Shown here piece after piece: positions 30,891 through 38,851 of a stretch of DNA of 57,833 nucleotides. The DNA is from Neisseriaceae bacterium TC5R-5 (GTDB lineage: Bacteria; Pseudomonadota; Gammaproteobacteria; Burkholderiales; Chromobacteriaceae): positions 1 through 57,833 of the forward strand of contig JACCFC020000020.1 of assembly GCA_020830965.2 (NCBI GenBank). The letters are read 5' to 3'. Each line of letters starts with the position of its first letter. Position 1 is the stretch's first letter. The position numbers and the translations under genes are program-made. The notes beneath the pieces were generated by a model. It did no database searches. It was not told the origin of the DNA and saw only the letters and a program-made list of their open reading frames with translations.

Positions 30891-30976
30891 ACCATCCCTT
30901 CCCCCGCCTAACTCAGTTTCTGGCGGGGCCACACCCCCGCTTGCAGCCGGACGCAACACACACTACACCTATCAGT

Positions 30977-31579
30977 ATGGAAACCTCTTTTCTCTCAGCC
31001 ACTGTCCTGCTCATCCTGATCATTGATCCGCTGGGCAATATTCCGCTCTTTATCGCCGCCCTCAAACAAGTCAAACCCGAACGCCGCAAAAAAGTGGTCT
31101 ATCGCGAATGCCTGATCGCTTTCAGCGTGCTGTGCACCTTTATGTTTTTTGGTCGCGACTTCCTCAAGCTGATGCACCTCACCGATGCCTCCATGCGTGT
31201 GGCCGGTGGCGTCATCCTGTTTCTGATTGCCATCAAGATGATCTTTCCCGGAGAAGGCAATATGTTTGGCAATGAGAAAATTCATGGTGAGCCCTTCATC
31301 GTACCAATTGCCATTCCGCTGATTGCCGGCCCATCGGCCATGGCCACCGTGATGCTGATGTCCAGCCGCGACCCTGATCGCATGCTGGAGTGGATAGGTG
31401 CGCTCATGATCTGCATGCTGATCACAACAATCGTGTTTCTGTTTTCCGGCAAGCTGCAAAAGCTGCTGGGAGAACAGGCGATCACCGCACTGGAACGGCT
31501 GATGGGCCTAGTACTCACTGCCATCGCTATCGAAATGCTGCTCAGCGGCATTGCCACTTATATTCAGCAATTTCACTAG
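30977..31579 (+). CDS. MarC family integral membrane protein
   Basis: A 200-residue protein with six predicted membrane helices and the family motifs IIDPLGNIPLF (about 16-26) and IPLIAGPSAMATVM (about 112-125). MarC/YchE/YhgN proteins are widespread, but their transport function is unproven and the old link to multiple antibiotic resistance was not supported. The ATG at 30977 is preferred over an upstream TTG because the first helix then begins right after METS. A GC-rich inverted repeat (30902-30908 with 30922-30928) separates it from the methyltransferase gene. Confidence 0.85.
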   Translation: METSFLSATVLLILIIDPLGNIPLFIAALKQVKPERRKKVVYRECLIAFSVLCTFMFFGRDFLKLMHLTDASMRVAGGVILFLIAIKMIFPGEGNMFGNEKIHGEPFIVPIAIPLIAGPSAMATVMLMSSRDPDRMLEWIGALMICMLITTIVFLFSGKLQKLLGEQAITALERLMGLVLTAIAIEMLLSGIATYIQQFH

Positions 31580-31632
31580 CATTACGCTTAAAATAGCAGG
31601 CTTGACCAACACGAGCACTCAGGAGAGCCGGC

Positions 31633-32487
31633 ATGGCCTGCCCACATCAAGCGACGACTGACCAGCCAAAGGAATGGCACGGCGCCAAACTCGACTTTAG
31701 TAAAGATATGAGTTACGGCAACTATCTAGATCTGGAAAAAATCCTGCATGCGCAACACCCCAGATCAACAGAACACAATGAAATGCTGTTCATCGTCCAG
31801 CACCAGGCCAGTGAGCTGTGGATGAAGCTGATGCTGCACGAGTTACACGCCGCCAAGCGCTGCCTACATGAAGACCAGCTGGCACCGGCCTTCAAAATGC
31901 TGACGCGGGTAGCCCGCATCATGGATCAGTTAGTTCATGCCTGGGATGTGCTCGCCACCATGACCCCATCCGAATACAGTGCCATCCGTCCGTTTTTAGC
32001 CAGTTCCTCCGGCTTTCAATCTCATCAGTACCGTGAAATCGAATTTCTGCTTGGTAATAAACAAGCCACCCACCTGCAAGTACATCAGGAAATCCCCGAC
32101 GCGCAGCAACGCTTGCAGCAGGCACTAAGCAGCCCATCGCTCTACGACGAGGCCATCATGCTGCTGCAACGCCAGCACTTCGAAATTGCCCCGGAGCGCC
32201 TGACGCGTGACTGGAGCCAGGCCACCGTGGCGGACGAATCCGTGGAAGCGGCCTGGCTGCGTATTTATCAGCAACCAGAACGATACTGGGCTTTATACGA
32301 ACTGGCAGAGAAACTGGTTGATATGGAAACCTCGTTTAGATTATGGCGCTTCCGCCATGTCACCACGGTGCAGCGTATCATTGGCAACAAAACGGGTACT
32401 GGTGGGACTGCCGGTGTCAGCTATCTGAGCAAGATGCTGGAAGTGGTGTTGTTCCCTGAATTATTTTCACTGCGTACCGCTTTGTAG
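31633..32487 (+). CDS. kynA: Tryptophan 2,3-dioxygenase
   Basis: A 284-residue heme enzyme that opens the indole ring of L-tryptophan to N-formylkynurenine, the first step of the kynurenine pathway. Diagnostic segments are [34 protein letters not shown] and the C-terminal [19 protein letters not shown], whose His is the heme ligand and which closes over the substrate. CAGGAGAG lies upstream of the ATG. kynB and kynU are not adjacent. Confidence 0.96.
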   Translation: MACPHQATTDQPKEWHGAKLDFSKDMSYGNYLDLEKILHAQHPRSTEHNEMLFIVQHQASELWMKLMLHELHAAKRCLHEDQLAPAFKMLTRVARIMDQLVHAWDVLATMTPSEYSAIRPFLASSSGFQSHQYREIEFLLGNKQATHLQVHQEIPDAQQRLQQALSSPSLYDEAIMLLQRQHFEIAPERLTRDWSQATVADESVEAAWLRIYQQPERYWALYELAEKLVDMETSFRLWRFRHVTTVQRIIGNKTGTGGTAGVSYLSKMLEVVLFPELFSLRTAL

Positions 32488-32635
32488 AGTAGAGGAGAGA
32501 TGGAGCACCACAAGCAATAGCGATGACCATACAAACAAATTAAGCAAGTTTGCTAACTTTTGATCGCTTGTCGCTGCACTACCAAGCCATTCTCACTAAC
32601 ATGACTAACTAAAATTACCATCTGGACACCCTCGC

Positions 32636-33796
32636 ATGAGCCAACAAAAATTCCTCCCCTTTGCGCTGCCGGATATTGGCGACGAAGAGATCAACGAAGT
32701 CGTCGACACCCTGCGCTCGGGCTGGGTGACCACCGGCCCCAAGGCCAAACAGTTTGAAGCCGATTTTGCCGCCTTTATCGGCGACGGCGTCGAAGCCATT
32801 GCCGTCAACTCCGCCACCGCCGGCCTGCACCTAGCGCTGGAAGCCATCGGCATCGGCCCCGGCGATGAAGTCATCGTCCCCAGCTACACGTTTACCGCCA
32901 CCGCCGAAGTGGTGCGCTACTTGGGCGCACATCCGGTCTGTGTTGATGTCGAAGCCGATACCCTCAATATCAGCCCGGCGGCCATTCGTGCCGCCATCAC
33001 CCCGCAAACTCGTGCCATCATGCCGGTACACTTTGCCGGGCTGGCCTGCAAAATGGACGAAATTGGCGCGATTGCACGCGAACACGGTCTGAAAGTAGTC
33101 GAAGACGCCGCCCATGCGCTACCGACCACTTATCAGGGCAAGATGATAGGTACTTATAGCGATATCACCGTATTCAGCTTTTACGCCAACAAAACCATGA
33201 CTACCGGCGAAGGCGGTATGGTGGTGTCAAAAAACCCGGACCTGATCGCACGCTGCAAGGTGATGCGTCTGCACGGTATCAGCCGTGATGCCTTTGACCG
33301 CTATACCTCGAATACCCCGGCCTGGTTCTATGAGGTGATCGCCCCCGGCTACAAATACAATATGCCGGACATCGCCGCCGCTATCGGCCTACAGCAACTG
33401 AAAAAAATCCGCCGCTTTCACCAGCAACGCGAAGTAATGGCGCAGCGTTTTGATCATGAGTTGGCCGATCTGCCGCTGACCTTGCCTGCACGCCCACAAC
33501 TGGCCAGCGACACCCATGCCTGGCACCTGTATCCGGTACGTCTGCACGCCGATGCCGGCATCAACCGCGATGACTTTATCGCGCAAATGGCAACACGCGG
33601 CATAGGCTGCTCGGTACACTTTATCCCGCTGCACCGCCAGCCTATCTGGCGCGATAGTTATCAGTTGCGCAGAGAGCAATTTCCTATCACTGACGCCGCT
33701 TTTGAGGCCGAAGTCTCCCTACCTCTCTATACCCGCATGAGCGCCGATGATCAAAGCCGCGTGATTGCTGCTGCGCGCGCGATTCTGACGACATGA
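32636..33796 (+). CDS. DegT/DnrJ/EryC1/StrS family sugar aminotransferase (PglE/WecE-like)
   Basis: A 386-residue PLP enzyme that aminates a keto-sugar nucleotide. The PLP-binding Lys 186 is in [14 protein letters not shown], and [14 protein letters not shown] (77-90) and [12 protein letters not shown] (155-166) are family motifs. Together with the downstream 4,6-dehydratase it could convert UDP-GlcNAc to a UDP-4-amino-trideoxy sugar, as in bacillosamine synthesis. It overlaps the sugar transferase by ATGA. It opens a three-gene operon. Confidence 0.88.
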   Translation: MSQQKFLPFALPDIGDEEINEVVDTLRSGWVTTGPKAKQFEADFAAFIGDGVEAIAVNSATAGLHLALEAIGIGPGDEVIVPSYTFTATAEVVRYLGAHPVCVDVEADTLNISPAAIRAAITPQTRAIMPVHFAGLACKMDEIGAIAREHGLKVVEDAAHALPTTYQGKMIGTYSDITVFSFYANKTMTTGEGGMVVSKNPDLIARCKVMRLHGISRDAFDRYTSNTPAWFYEVIAPGYKYNMPDIAAAIGLQQLKKIRRFHQQREVMAQRFDHELADLPLTLPARPQLASDTHAWHLYPVRLHADAGINRDDFIAQMATRGIGCSVHFIPLHRQPIWRDSYQLRREQFPITDAAFEAEVSLPLYTRMSADDQSRVIAAARAILTT

Positions 33797-34449
33797 AGCC
33801 GCTGCCGCAAAGCCCGCTACCCGCCTGCTGCCAGCCGCCGCAGCGTGGCTCGGCCGGCGTGAAGCGGGCTTTCGACCTGCTGGCCGCTAGCTGCGGCCTG
33901 CTGCTGTTGGCACCGCTACTGCTGGCGCTGGCATTGTGGATCAAACTGGACTCACCCGGCCCAGTTTTTTTCCGGCAACAACGAGTGGGGCGTTACGGCC
34001 AGCTATTCCGCATCCACAAATTCCGCAGCATGCATCTTGATGCCGAGCAGCAAGGGCAATTAACCGTCGGCCCGGACCGGCGCATTACCCGTGCCGGCCG
34101 CCTGCTACGTAAAAGCAAGCTGGACGAACTACCGCAACTGATTGATGTATTACGCGGCAAGATGAGCTTGGTGGGGCCGCGCCCGGAAGTACCGAAATAC
34201 GTCGCCCATTATCCTGCCGAGGTACGCGAACAAATCTTGGCGCTACGCCCCGGCATTACCGATTGGGCGTCGATCCGGATGATAGACGAGAACGATATTC
34301 TGGGTGCCACCAGCGACCCGGAACGCGCCTATATCGAACAGATTCTGCCAACCAAACTTGGCTACTATGTACGCTACGCACAAACGCACAGCCTGCTGGG
34401 AGATATACACATCATCCTGGCAACCTTATGGAAAATTATCAGGCGCTAA
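33793..34449 (+). CDS. Initiating sugar phosphotransferase (monotopic PGT, PglC-like)
   Basis: A 218-residue member of the bacterial sugar transferase family, which moves a phospho-sugar from its UDP carrier to undecaprenyl phosphate. It has one N-terminal membrane helix (about 27-50), the FRIHKFRSM motif, the catalytic Asp 111-Glu 112 pair in [10 protein letters not shown], and LVGPRPE (127-133). The small size without extra N-terminal helices resembles PglC rather than WcaJ/WbaP. It lies between the aminotransferase and dehydratase genes, pointing to a glycan or glycoprotein built on an amino-deoxy sugar. Confidence 0.9.
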   Translation: MKPLPQSPLPACCQPPQRGSAGVKRAFDLLAASCGLLLLAPLLLALALWIKLDSPGPVFFRQQRVGRYGQLFRIHKFRSMHLDAEQQGQLTVGPDRRITRAGRLLRKSKLDELPQLIDVLRGKMSLVGPRPEVPKYVAHYPAEVREQILALRPGITDWASIRMIDENDILGATSDPERAYIEQILPTKLGYYVRYAQTHSLLGDIHIILATLWKIIRR

Positions 34450-34494
34450 GCTGATTCACTCAAATCGCCAACACACCGTACACCAACCAAGCCC

Positions 34495-36378
34495 ATGCTA
34501 GAAAAACTGCTCTCCTTTTCCCGCCATCACAAAATGGCTCTACTCGCGCTGATGGATGCGCTCTTGCTACCGCTGGCGCTGTGGAGCGCAGTGGTGCTGC
34601 GCCTAGGCGGGCAATGGGACCCCAAGCTGACTCCCTATTTATGGATATTCCTGATGCCACCGCTATGGGCCATCCCCATCTTCATCAAGCTGGGGCTGTA
34701 CCGTGCCGTGCTGAAGTATCTGGACGATAAAATCATCTACACTGTTTTTGTCGGCGTCACCCTGGCGGTACTGGTATTGCAGGCCGTGATACAGATGGCC
34801 GCTATCTGGGCCATGCCGCGCGCCGCCATCATCATCTTCTGGGTGTTTGCCATGGCCTATATCGGCGGCAGCCGCTTTTTGCTGCGCGGCCTGGTCAGGC
34901 GCATTGACGCAGTGGATGCTCCGCGTGAGCACGTAATTATCTATGGTGCCGGTTATGCTGGCGTGCAATTACTACTGGCACTGCAAGCCGGGCCGGAATA
35001 CCGGCCCATGGCCTTCGTCGATGACAACCCCCGGCTATGGCGCAAGACCTTCCGTGGCGTGGCGGTGCATAATCCTGCCGAATTAAGCCAATTGGTCAAT
35101 AGCACCCAGGCCAAATGTATTCTGCTGGCCATGCCCTCAGCCAGTCTTGGTCGGCAGCGCGAAATACTGCAAGCACTGGAAGCCTTACGTATCCCGATCA
35201 AGCGCCTGCCCGGCATGGCCGATCTGGTTTCTGGTGGCGTCACAGTAGAAGAACTAAAAGAAGTCGATATCGAAGACCTGCTGGGTCGCGACGCGGTACC
35301 ACCACAGGCCGAGCTATTAACCCGCAATATCCGCGATAAAGTGGTGATGGTAACCGGTGCCGGTGGCTCAATAGGCAGCGAACTGGTACGACAGATTGCC
35401 CACCACCAACCTACTCGTCTCGTACTGTTTGAACAATCAGAATATGCCTTGTACAGCATTGAGCAGGAACTACGGCAACACCATCCGCATCTGACCCTCA
35501 CCCCTCTACTGGGCTCGGTTACCGACTACCAGCGCCTGTGTCAGGTGATGCGCGCCTTCAACGTGGCCACCGTCTACCACGCAGCTGCCTATAAACATGT
35601 GCCCATGGTGGAGCACAATCCGATAGCCGGCATCGTCAACAATGTCTTTGGTACCGATACTACCGCCCGTGCGGCCGAAAGCTGCGCAGTAGATACTTTT
35701 GTGCTGATCTCCACCGACAAAGCAGTACGCCCCACCAATGTGATGGGAGCCAGCAAACGACTGGCGGAACTCACCCTGCAGGCCCGCCACGCTCGCGGCA
35801 GCAAAACCCGTTTCGTGATGGTGCGCTTTGGCAATGTGCTCGGTAGCTCCGGCTCGGTCGTGCCCTTATTTCGCAATCAGATCAAGGCTGGAGGCCCAAT
35901 CACCCTCACCCACGCCGACATCACCCGCTACTTCATGACCATCCCCGAAGCCGCTCAGCTCGTTATTCAGGCTGGCGCCATGGGAGATGGTGGCGATGTC
36001 TTTGTACTGGATATGGGCGAACCGGTACGCATTATCGACCTGGCACGGCGCATGGTGCACCTGTCCGGCCTGGAAGTGAAAGATGCCGCACACCCGCACG
36101 GCGATATCGAAATCGTCATTACCGGCCTGCGCCCTGGCGAAAAGCTGTATGAAGAATTACTGATCGGAGACAACGTCCAAGCCACCGCCCACCCACGCAT
36201 CAGACGTGCGCAGGAATACCGCCTAGCGACCGCCGAAATCAACTTCATCTTGGATAGGCTGGAAAATAGCTGTCAGCAACAGGATGCCATTGGGGCTTTT
36301 GAATGCCTGAAAGAAGCGGTGCATGAATTTAAAGCAGCAGCCAAAACGCAGGATTGGGTACAGCAGAGTAGTTACTAG
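34495..36378 (+). CDS. Membrane-bound nucleoside-diphosphate-sugar 4,6-dehydratase (PglF/WbpM/CapD-like)
   Basis: A 627-residue protein with four N-terminal membrane helices (up to about residue 130), a CoA-binding-like Rossmann segment GAGYAGVQLL (151-160), and a catalytic short-chain dehydrogenase domain with VTGAGGSIGSELV (286-298). The active site has Thr 407, Asp 408, Lys 409 and Met 417, with Lys 421. Met in place of the usual SDR Tyr is the hallmark of PglF/WbpM 4,6-dehydratases acting on UDP-GlcNAc. It closes the operon. A bidirectional terminator follows at about 36474. Confidence 0.9.
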   Translation: MLEKLLSFSRHHKMALLALMDALLLPLALWSAVVLRLGGQWDPKLTPYLWIFLMPPLWAIPIFIKLGLYRAVLKYLDDKIIYTVFVGVTLAVLVLQAVIQMAAIWAMPRAAIIIFWVFAMAYIGGSRFLLRGLVRRIDAVDAPREHVIIYGAGYAGVQLLLALQAGPEYRPMAFVDDNPRLWRKTFRGVAVHNPAELSQLVNSTQAKCILLAMPSASLGRQREILQALEALRIPIKRLPGMADLVSGGVTVEELKEVDIEDLLGRDAVPPQAELLTRNIRDKVVMVTGAGGSIGSELVRQIAHHQPTRLVLFEQSEYALYSIEQELRQHHPHLTLTPLLGSVTDYQRLCQVMRAFNVATVYHAAAYKHVPMVEHNPIAGIVNNVFGTDTTARAAESCAVDTFVLISTDKAVRPTNVMGASKRLAELTLQARHARGSKTRFVMVRFGNVLGSSGSVVPLFRNQIKAGGPITLTHADITRYFMTIPEAAQLVIQAGAMGDGGDVFVLDMGEPVRIIDLARRMVHLSGLEVKDAAHPHGDIEIVITGLRPGEKLYEELLIGDNVQATAHPRIRRAQEYRLATAEINFILDRLENSCQQQDAIGAFECLKEAVHEFKAAAKTQDWVQQSSY

Positions 36379-36473
36379 CCCACTTTATCTCACCCACAAC
36401 GCTCGCAACACACAAAGTGCTGCCAAGAGCTTTATTTCTAAATTCTCTCGTTTTTAATTGAATAGCAATCGTA

Positions 36474-36511
36474 AAAAGCCGCAAAATAAATTTAATCATT
36501 TTGCGGTTTTT
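36474..36511. terminator. Bidirectional Rho-independent terminator
   Basis: A 9-base-pair stem (36479-36487 with 36498-36506) with a 10-base loop has an A-run on its left and a T-run on its right. On the plus strand it can end the sugar operon, which stops at 36378. On the minus strand it ends the small-peptide operon 43 bases after the last precursor stop. Confidence 0.85.
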
Positions 36512-36553
36512 ACTTCGAAGAGCAAACCTATTAAATCATTATTACGTATCAAT

Positions 36554-36687
36554 TTAGTGAAGTACCATTTCAGCAATCGCCTCGACTACTGCACCGATTA
36601 CCCTACAAACCCCACATCCGCCAGCAACATCTTCAAAGTCATCAAAACCTAGTTCAACCATTTCACTACATCTTGATTTTTTTGCAT
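36554..36687 (-). pseudogene. Double-glycine-leader peptide precursor 4, frameshifted
   Basis: A good start lies at 36687 (GAGGG seven bases upstream, ATGCAA) but the frame closes after 12 codons. One base out of phase, from an internal ATG at 36661 to the stop at 36554, the sequence reads MVELGFDDFEDVAGG followed by a 20-residue core with two Cys (CGVCR at its start). Base-by-base comparison with precursor 3 (37222-37386) aligns ATGCAA, then CAAGA, then ATGGTTGAA, and shows one missing base just before the internal ATG, in an A-run (GTGAAATGG). Restoring it gives a 24-residue leader ending in VAGG. It may be a decayed gene, a phase-variable gene, a sequencing error, or use the internal ATG, which has no ribosome binding site. 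Confidence 0.6.
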
Positions 36688-36755
36688 ATCAATACCCTCA
36701 TTGTTAAGTTTGCATGCCAGCCACTTGTACTGCTGGCAACCTACGCCATGATAAA

Positions 36756-36935
36756 CTATAGAAACTGACGAATTGGTGGATTAATACCAATTAAAATCGG
36801 AAGCGGCCGCCAAGGAATAGGCCGCTGAACTATACAACCTCCTTCAATGACTCCTCCACTGATACTTTCTACTTCTTCTAAAGTTAATATTGAAAGCGCT
36901 TGATCAGAATTTGACAACAAAACTTCAGTTTCCAT
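36756..36935 (-). CDS. Double-glycine-leader peptide precursor 1, Pro/Ile-rich core
   Basis: A 59-residue precursor. The leader (residues 1-28) ends in LTLEEVESISGG, matching the consensus of hydrophobic and acidic positions before Gly-Gly that C39 peptidases recognise. The 31-residue core is VIEGGC followed by a stretch with five Pro and two Arg (RPIPWRPLP), ending in Ile/Pro-rich sequence. A second GG in VIEGGC could be an alternative cleavage site. The ATG at 36935 is chosen because AAGGAGA precedes it; the longer frame adds ten unsupported residues. The core lacks GxxxG motifs, unlike its neighbours. Confidence 0.75.
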   Translation of the reverse strand: METEVLLSNSDQALSILTLEEVESISGGVIEGGCIVQRPIPWRPLPILIGINPPIRQFL

Positions 36936-36952
36936 GAAAGTCTCCTTATTTA

Positions 36953-36986
36953 CTGACTCACCCACGTGTTATCGTGGATAAGTCAG
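36953..36986 (-). other. Intergenic hairpin between peptide precursors 2 and 1
   Basis: Two helical blocks (36953-36958 with 36981-36986, and 36962-36966 with 36973-36977) flank a 3x3 internal loop and enclose a 6-base apical loop. It lies in the 63-base gap between two precursor genes and ends just before the AAGGAGA site of precursor 1. It has no T-run, so it could be an RNA-processing or stability element. Confidence 0.4.
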
Positions 36987-36998
36987 CAATTAAAAACC

Positions 36999-37184
36999 TT
37001 ACCGGTTAGCCAAGTCTCTACCAAAGGTATAGCCAGCATCCCAAGCAGCAATCGCAAGTGCGACTCCCGCTCCTATTGCTGCTCCTATCCAACCACCTCC
37101 AACATTGTCAATCTCCTCAATGCTTAAATCACAAACTTCTTGAGCATCGAGTTTAGAAGAAAAATGAGTATTGAGTTCGTGCAT
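36999..37184 (-). CDS. Double-glycine-leader peptide precursor 2, class IIb/microcin-like
   Basis: A 61-residue precursor. The 30-residue leader ends in LSIEEIDNVGG. The 31-residue core starts GWIGAAIGAGVALAIAAW and ends GRDLANR. Several GxxxG/AxxxG-type spacings and alternation of small and hydrophobic residues are what two-peptide (class IIb) bacteriocins and some class II microcins show. AAGGA lies upstream of the ATG. It sits 37 bases after precursor 3 in the same direction. A membrane-active antibacterial peptide is the best inference; a signalling peptide is the alternative. Confidence 0.8.
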   Translation of the reverse strand: MHELNTHFSSKLDAQEVCDLSIEEIDNVGGGWIGAAIGAGVALAIAAWDAGYTFGRDLANR

Positions 37185-37221
37185 AGCAATAATCCTTTAC
37201 CAATTTAGTTGAGTACATTTG

Positions 37222-37386
37222 TTAACGAGGTCTATTAGCCAGATAGCCCGCCACAGCCCCTGCGATAAACAAGAGAGGTATTAAGCCACCTCCACCAACC
37301 TCTTCAACTTCATCAATGTTTAATTCGATCATTTCATTTCCATGATCAGCTTCAACCATCAACGCAAACTCTTGAATATTTTGCAT
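37222..37386 (-). CDS. Double-glycine-leader peptide precursor 3 (54 residues)
   Basis: This short frame was read directly from the sequence. The 32-residue leader starts MQNIQEFALMVEADHG and ends LNIDEVEEVGG; the 22-residue core is GGLIPLLFIAGAVAGYLA followed by NRPR. GAGGG lies eight bases before the ATG. The core is very hydrophobic with a basic end, and its GYLANRPR end resembles the GRDLANR end of precursor 2. The upstream context and leader resemble precursor 4, suggesting duplication. It is the first gene of the four-precursor minus-strand operon, facing the exporter genes. Confidence 0.75.
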   Translation of the reverse strand: MQNIQEFALMVEADHGNEMIELNIDEVEEVGGGGLIPLLFIAGAVAGYLANRPR

Positions 37387-37490
37387 GTTAATACCCTCAC
37401 TGTATAGAAATTAAAGTCCTGTCAAAAACACCTTTTCATCTTAGATATTATTGACGCTTGCACTGAATTAAATACTCAAACTATAATCGG

Positions 37491-37510
37491 TTGAATATTT
37501 TTTTATTCAA
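37491..37510. promoter_or_regulatory. Palindrome in the divergent promoter region of the peptide system
   Basis: TTGAATA (37491-37497) and TATTCAA (37504-37510) form a perfect inverted repeat around six T. It lies in the middle of the 193-base AT-rich gap between precursor 3 and the HlyD gene, so it could be an operator controlling both directions. On the minus strand TTGAAT (37505-37510) and TATAGT (37480-37485) could serve as -35 and -10 boxes with a long 19-base spacer. No convincing promoter was found for the plus strand. Confidence 0.4.
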
Positions 37511-37579
37511 ATTGCGTAACTATCATCGCATGATTAAATTTAAAGTCAATTAATTTTAGAAGATCTTAAACTGGCCAAA

Positions 37580-38851
37580 ATGACAGAAAGAACTCCTCTT
37601 TTTCGTAAACAGGCGTTGGAGCAGTTTACCAATCGTCGTTACGGAAAAATATTATTAGCACACCCATTAAGTTTCTCCATATTAACCATTTTGTTTTTAA
37701 TAATTGCTATAGCTATTGTTGTATTCTTTTTCACCTTCGCCTACACCCGCAAAGTCGCAGTACCTGGGGTGCTATTACCAACCCAAGGCTTGATTAGGGT
37801 GGCGTCAACCCAAAGTGGAGTGGTGACAGAAAGCAGGGTATATGAAGGGCAACAAGTAGCAGCCGGAGAGGTATTGTTTGTGCTAAGCAATCAGCGCACC
37901 AGTGCCACTAAAGGTGACGCGGAGCAGGTGATTTCAACCTTATTACAGGGCCGGCGGGACAGCCTGACGACTGAGCAGCAAATACTACGACTACAGACAC
38001 AACAACGCATGGGGGTATTACAACGCAAGGCCACTGATCTGGCGGCCGAAGTACGGAGAGTAGATGAACAGCTGCTGATGCAACAGAGGCGGACGGCTTT
38101 GGCCGAGCAAGCGGTACAGCGTTATCAAAAACTGGAACAAGCCGGCTTCATTTCTCCTGCTGGCGCGCAGGACAAGCAGGCCGAGCTATTGGATCAACAG
38201 GGCCGCTTAAGCGAGCTACAACGTACACGAGCAGCAGCCTTACGGGAACAGGATGCTGCTCAAGCGGATTTGAATGACCTAGCATTGCAAGCCAAGCGTG
38301 AACAAGCTGCCGTGCAGCGAGAGGAAGCGACGTTAGAGCAGGACTTGACAGAAAACGAAGCACGACGCGAGTTGCTGGTACGCGCACCCCAAGCCGGAAT
38401 TGTCAGCGCAATTATTGCCGAACCAGGGCAAACGGTGATGGCCAGCCAGGTATTGGCCAGTTTGTCCCCCTTAGGTTCGCCATTGGAGGCCGAGCTGTAT
38501 GCTCCATCGCGCGCAGCGGGTTTTGTCAAACCGGGGATGACGGTGTTACTACGTTATCAGGCCTACCCCTATCAAAAGTTTGGTCAGTTTCAGGGATATG
38601 TGCGTGAGGTATCCAGCAGTGCATTACGCGCTGGCGAGTTGAATTTGTCAGAGAACGGTTTGCTGGCCAGCGGAGGCAGCGAACCACTATACCGGGTGCG
38701 AGTGCGTTTAGATAAACAGCAGATCACCACTTATGGCAAAGCACAAGCCTTAAAAACCGGGATGGTGCTGGAAGCCAGTGTGTTGCTGGAGCAACGCAAG
38801 CTATACGAATGGGTGTTGGAACCCTTATATAGCATTAGTGGGAAAATGTAA
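37580..38851 (+). CDS. HlyD-family periplasmic adaptor of a bacteriocin exporter (CvaA-like)
   Basis: A 423-residue membrane fusion protein with a short cytosolic N-terminus, one transmembrane helix (about 33-54), a biotinyl-lipoyl-like half motif (GVVTESRVYEGQQVAAGEVLF), a long Gln/Ala/Glu-rich coiled-coil hairpin (about 115-270), and a C-terminal beta-barrel region. It should link the inner-membrane ABC exporter to an outer-membrane TolC-like channel. Its stop overlaps the exporter start by one base (TAATG), so the two are coupled. The ribosome binding site is weak. Confidence 0.9.
   Translation: MTERTPLFRKQALEQFTNRRYGKILLAHPLSFSILTILFLIIAIAIVVFFFTFAYTRKVAVPGVLLPTQGLIRVASTQSGVVTESRVYEGQQVAAGEVLFVLSNQRTSATKGDAEQVISTLLQGRRDSLTTEQQILRLQTQQRMGVLQRKATDLAAEVRRVDEQLLMQQRRTALAEQAVQRYQKLEQAGFISPAGAQDKQAELLDQQGRLSELQRTRAAALREQDAAQADLNDLALQAKREQAAVQREEATLEQDLTENEARRELLVRAPQAGIVSAIIAEPGQTVMASQVLASLSPLGSPLEAELYAPSRAAGFVKPGMTVLLRYQAYPYQKFGQFQGYVREVSSSALRAGELNLSENGLLASGGSEPLYRVRVRLDKQQITTYGKAQALKTGMVLEASVLLEQRKLYEWVLEPLYSISGKM

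Noticed and set aside
36458-36652. 64-codon plus-strand frame near the peptide genes
   Set aside because: It runs through the bidirectional terminator and antisense to precursor 4, with no ribosome binding site.
37451-37487. TTGACG and TATAAT as a plus-strand promoter for the exporter genes
   Set aside because: The hexamers are 25 bases apart, too far for a sigma-70 promoter.
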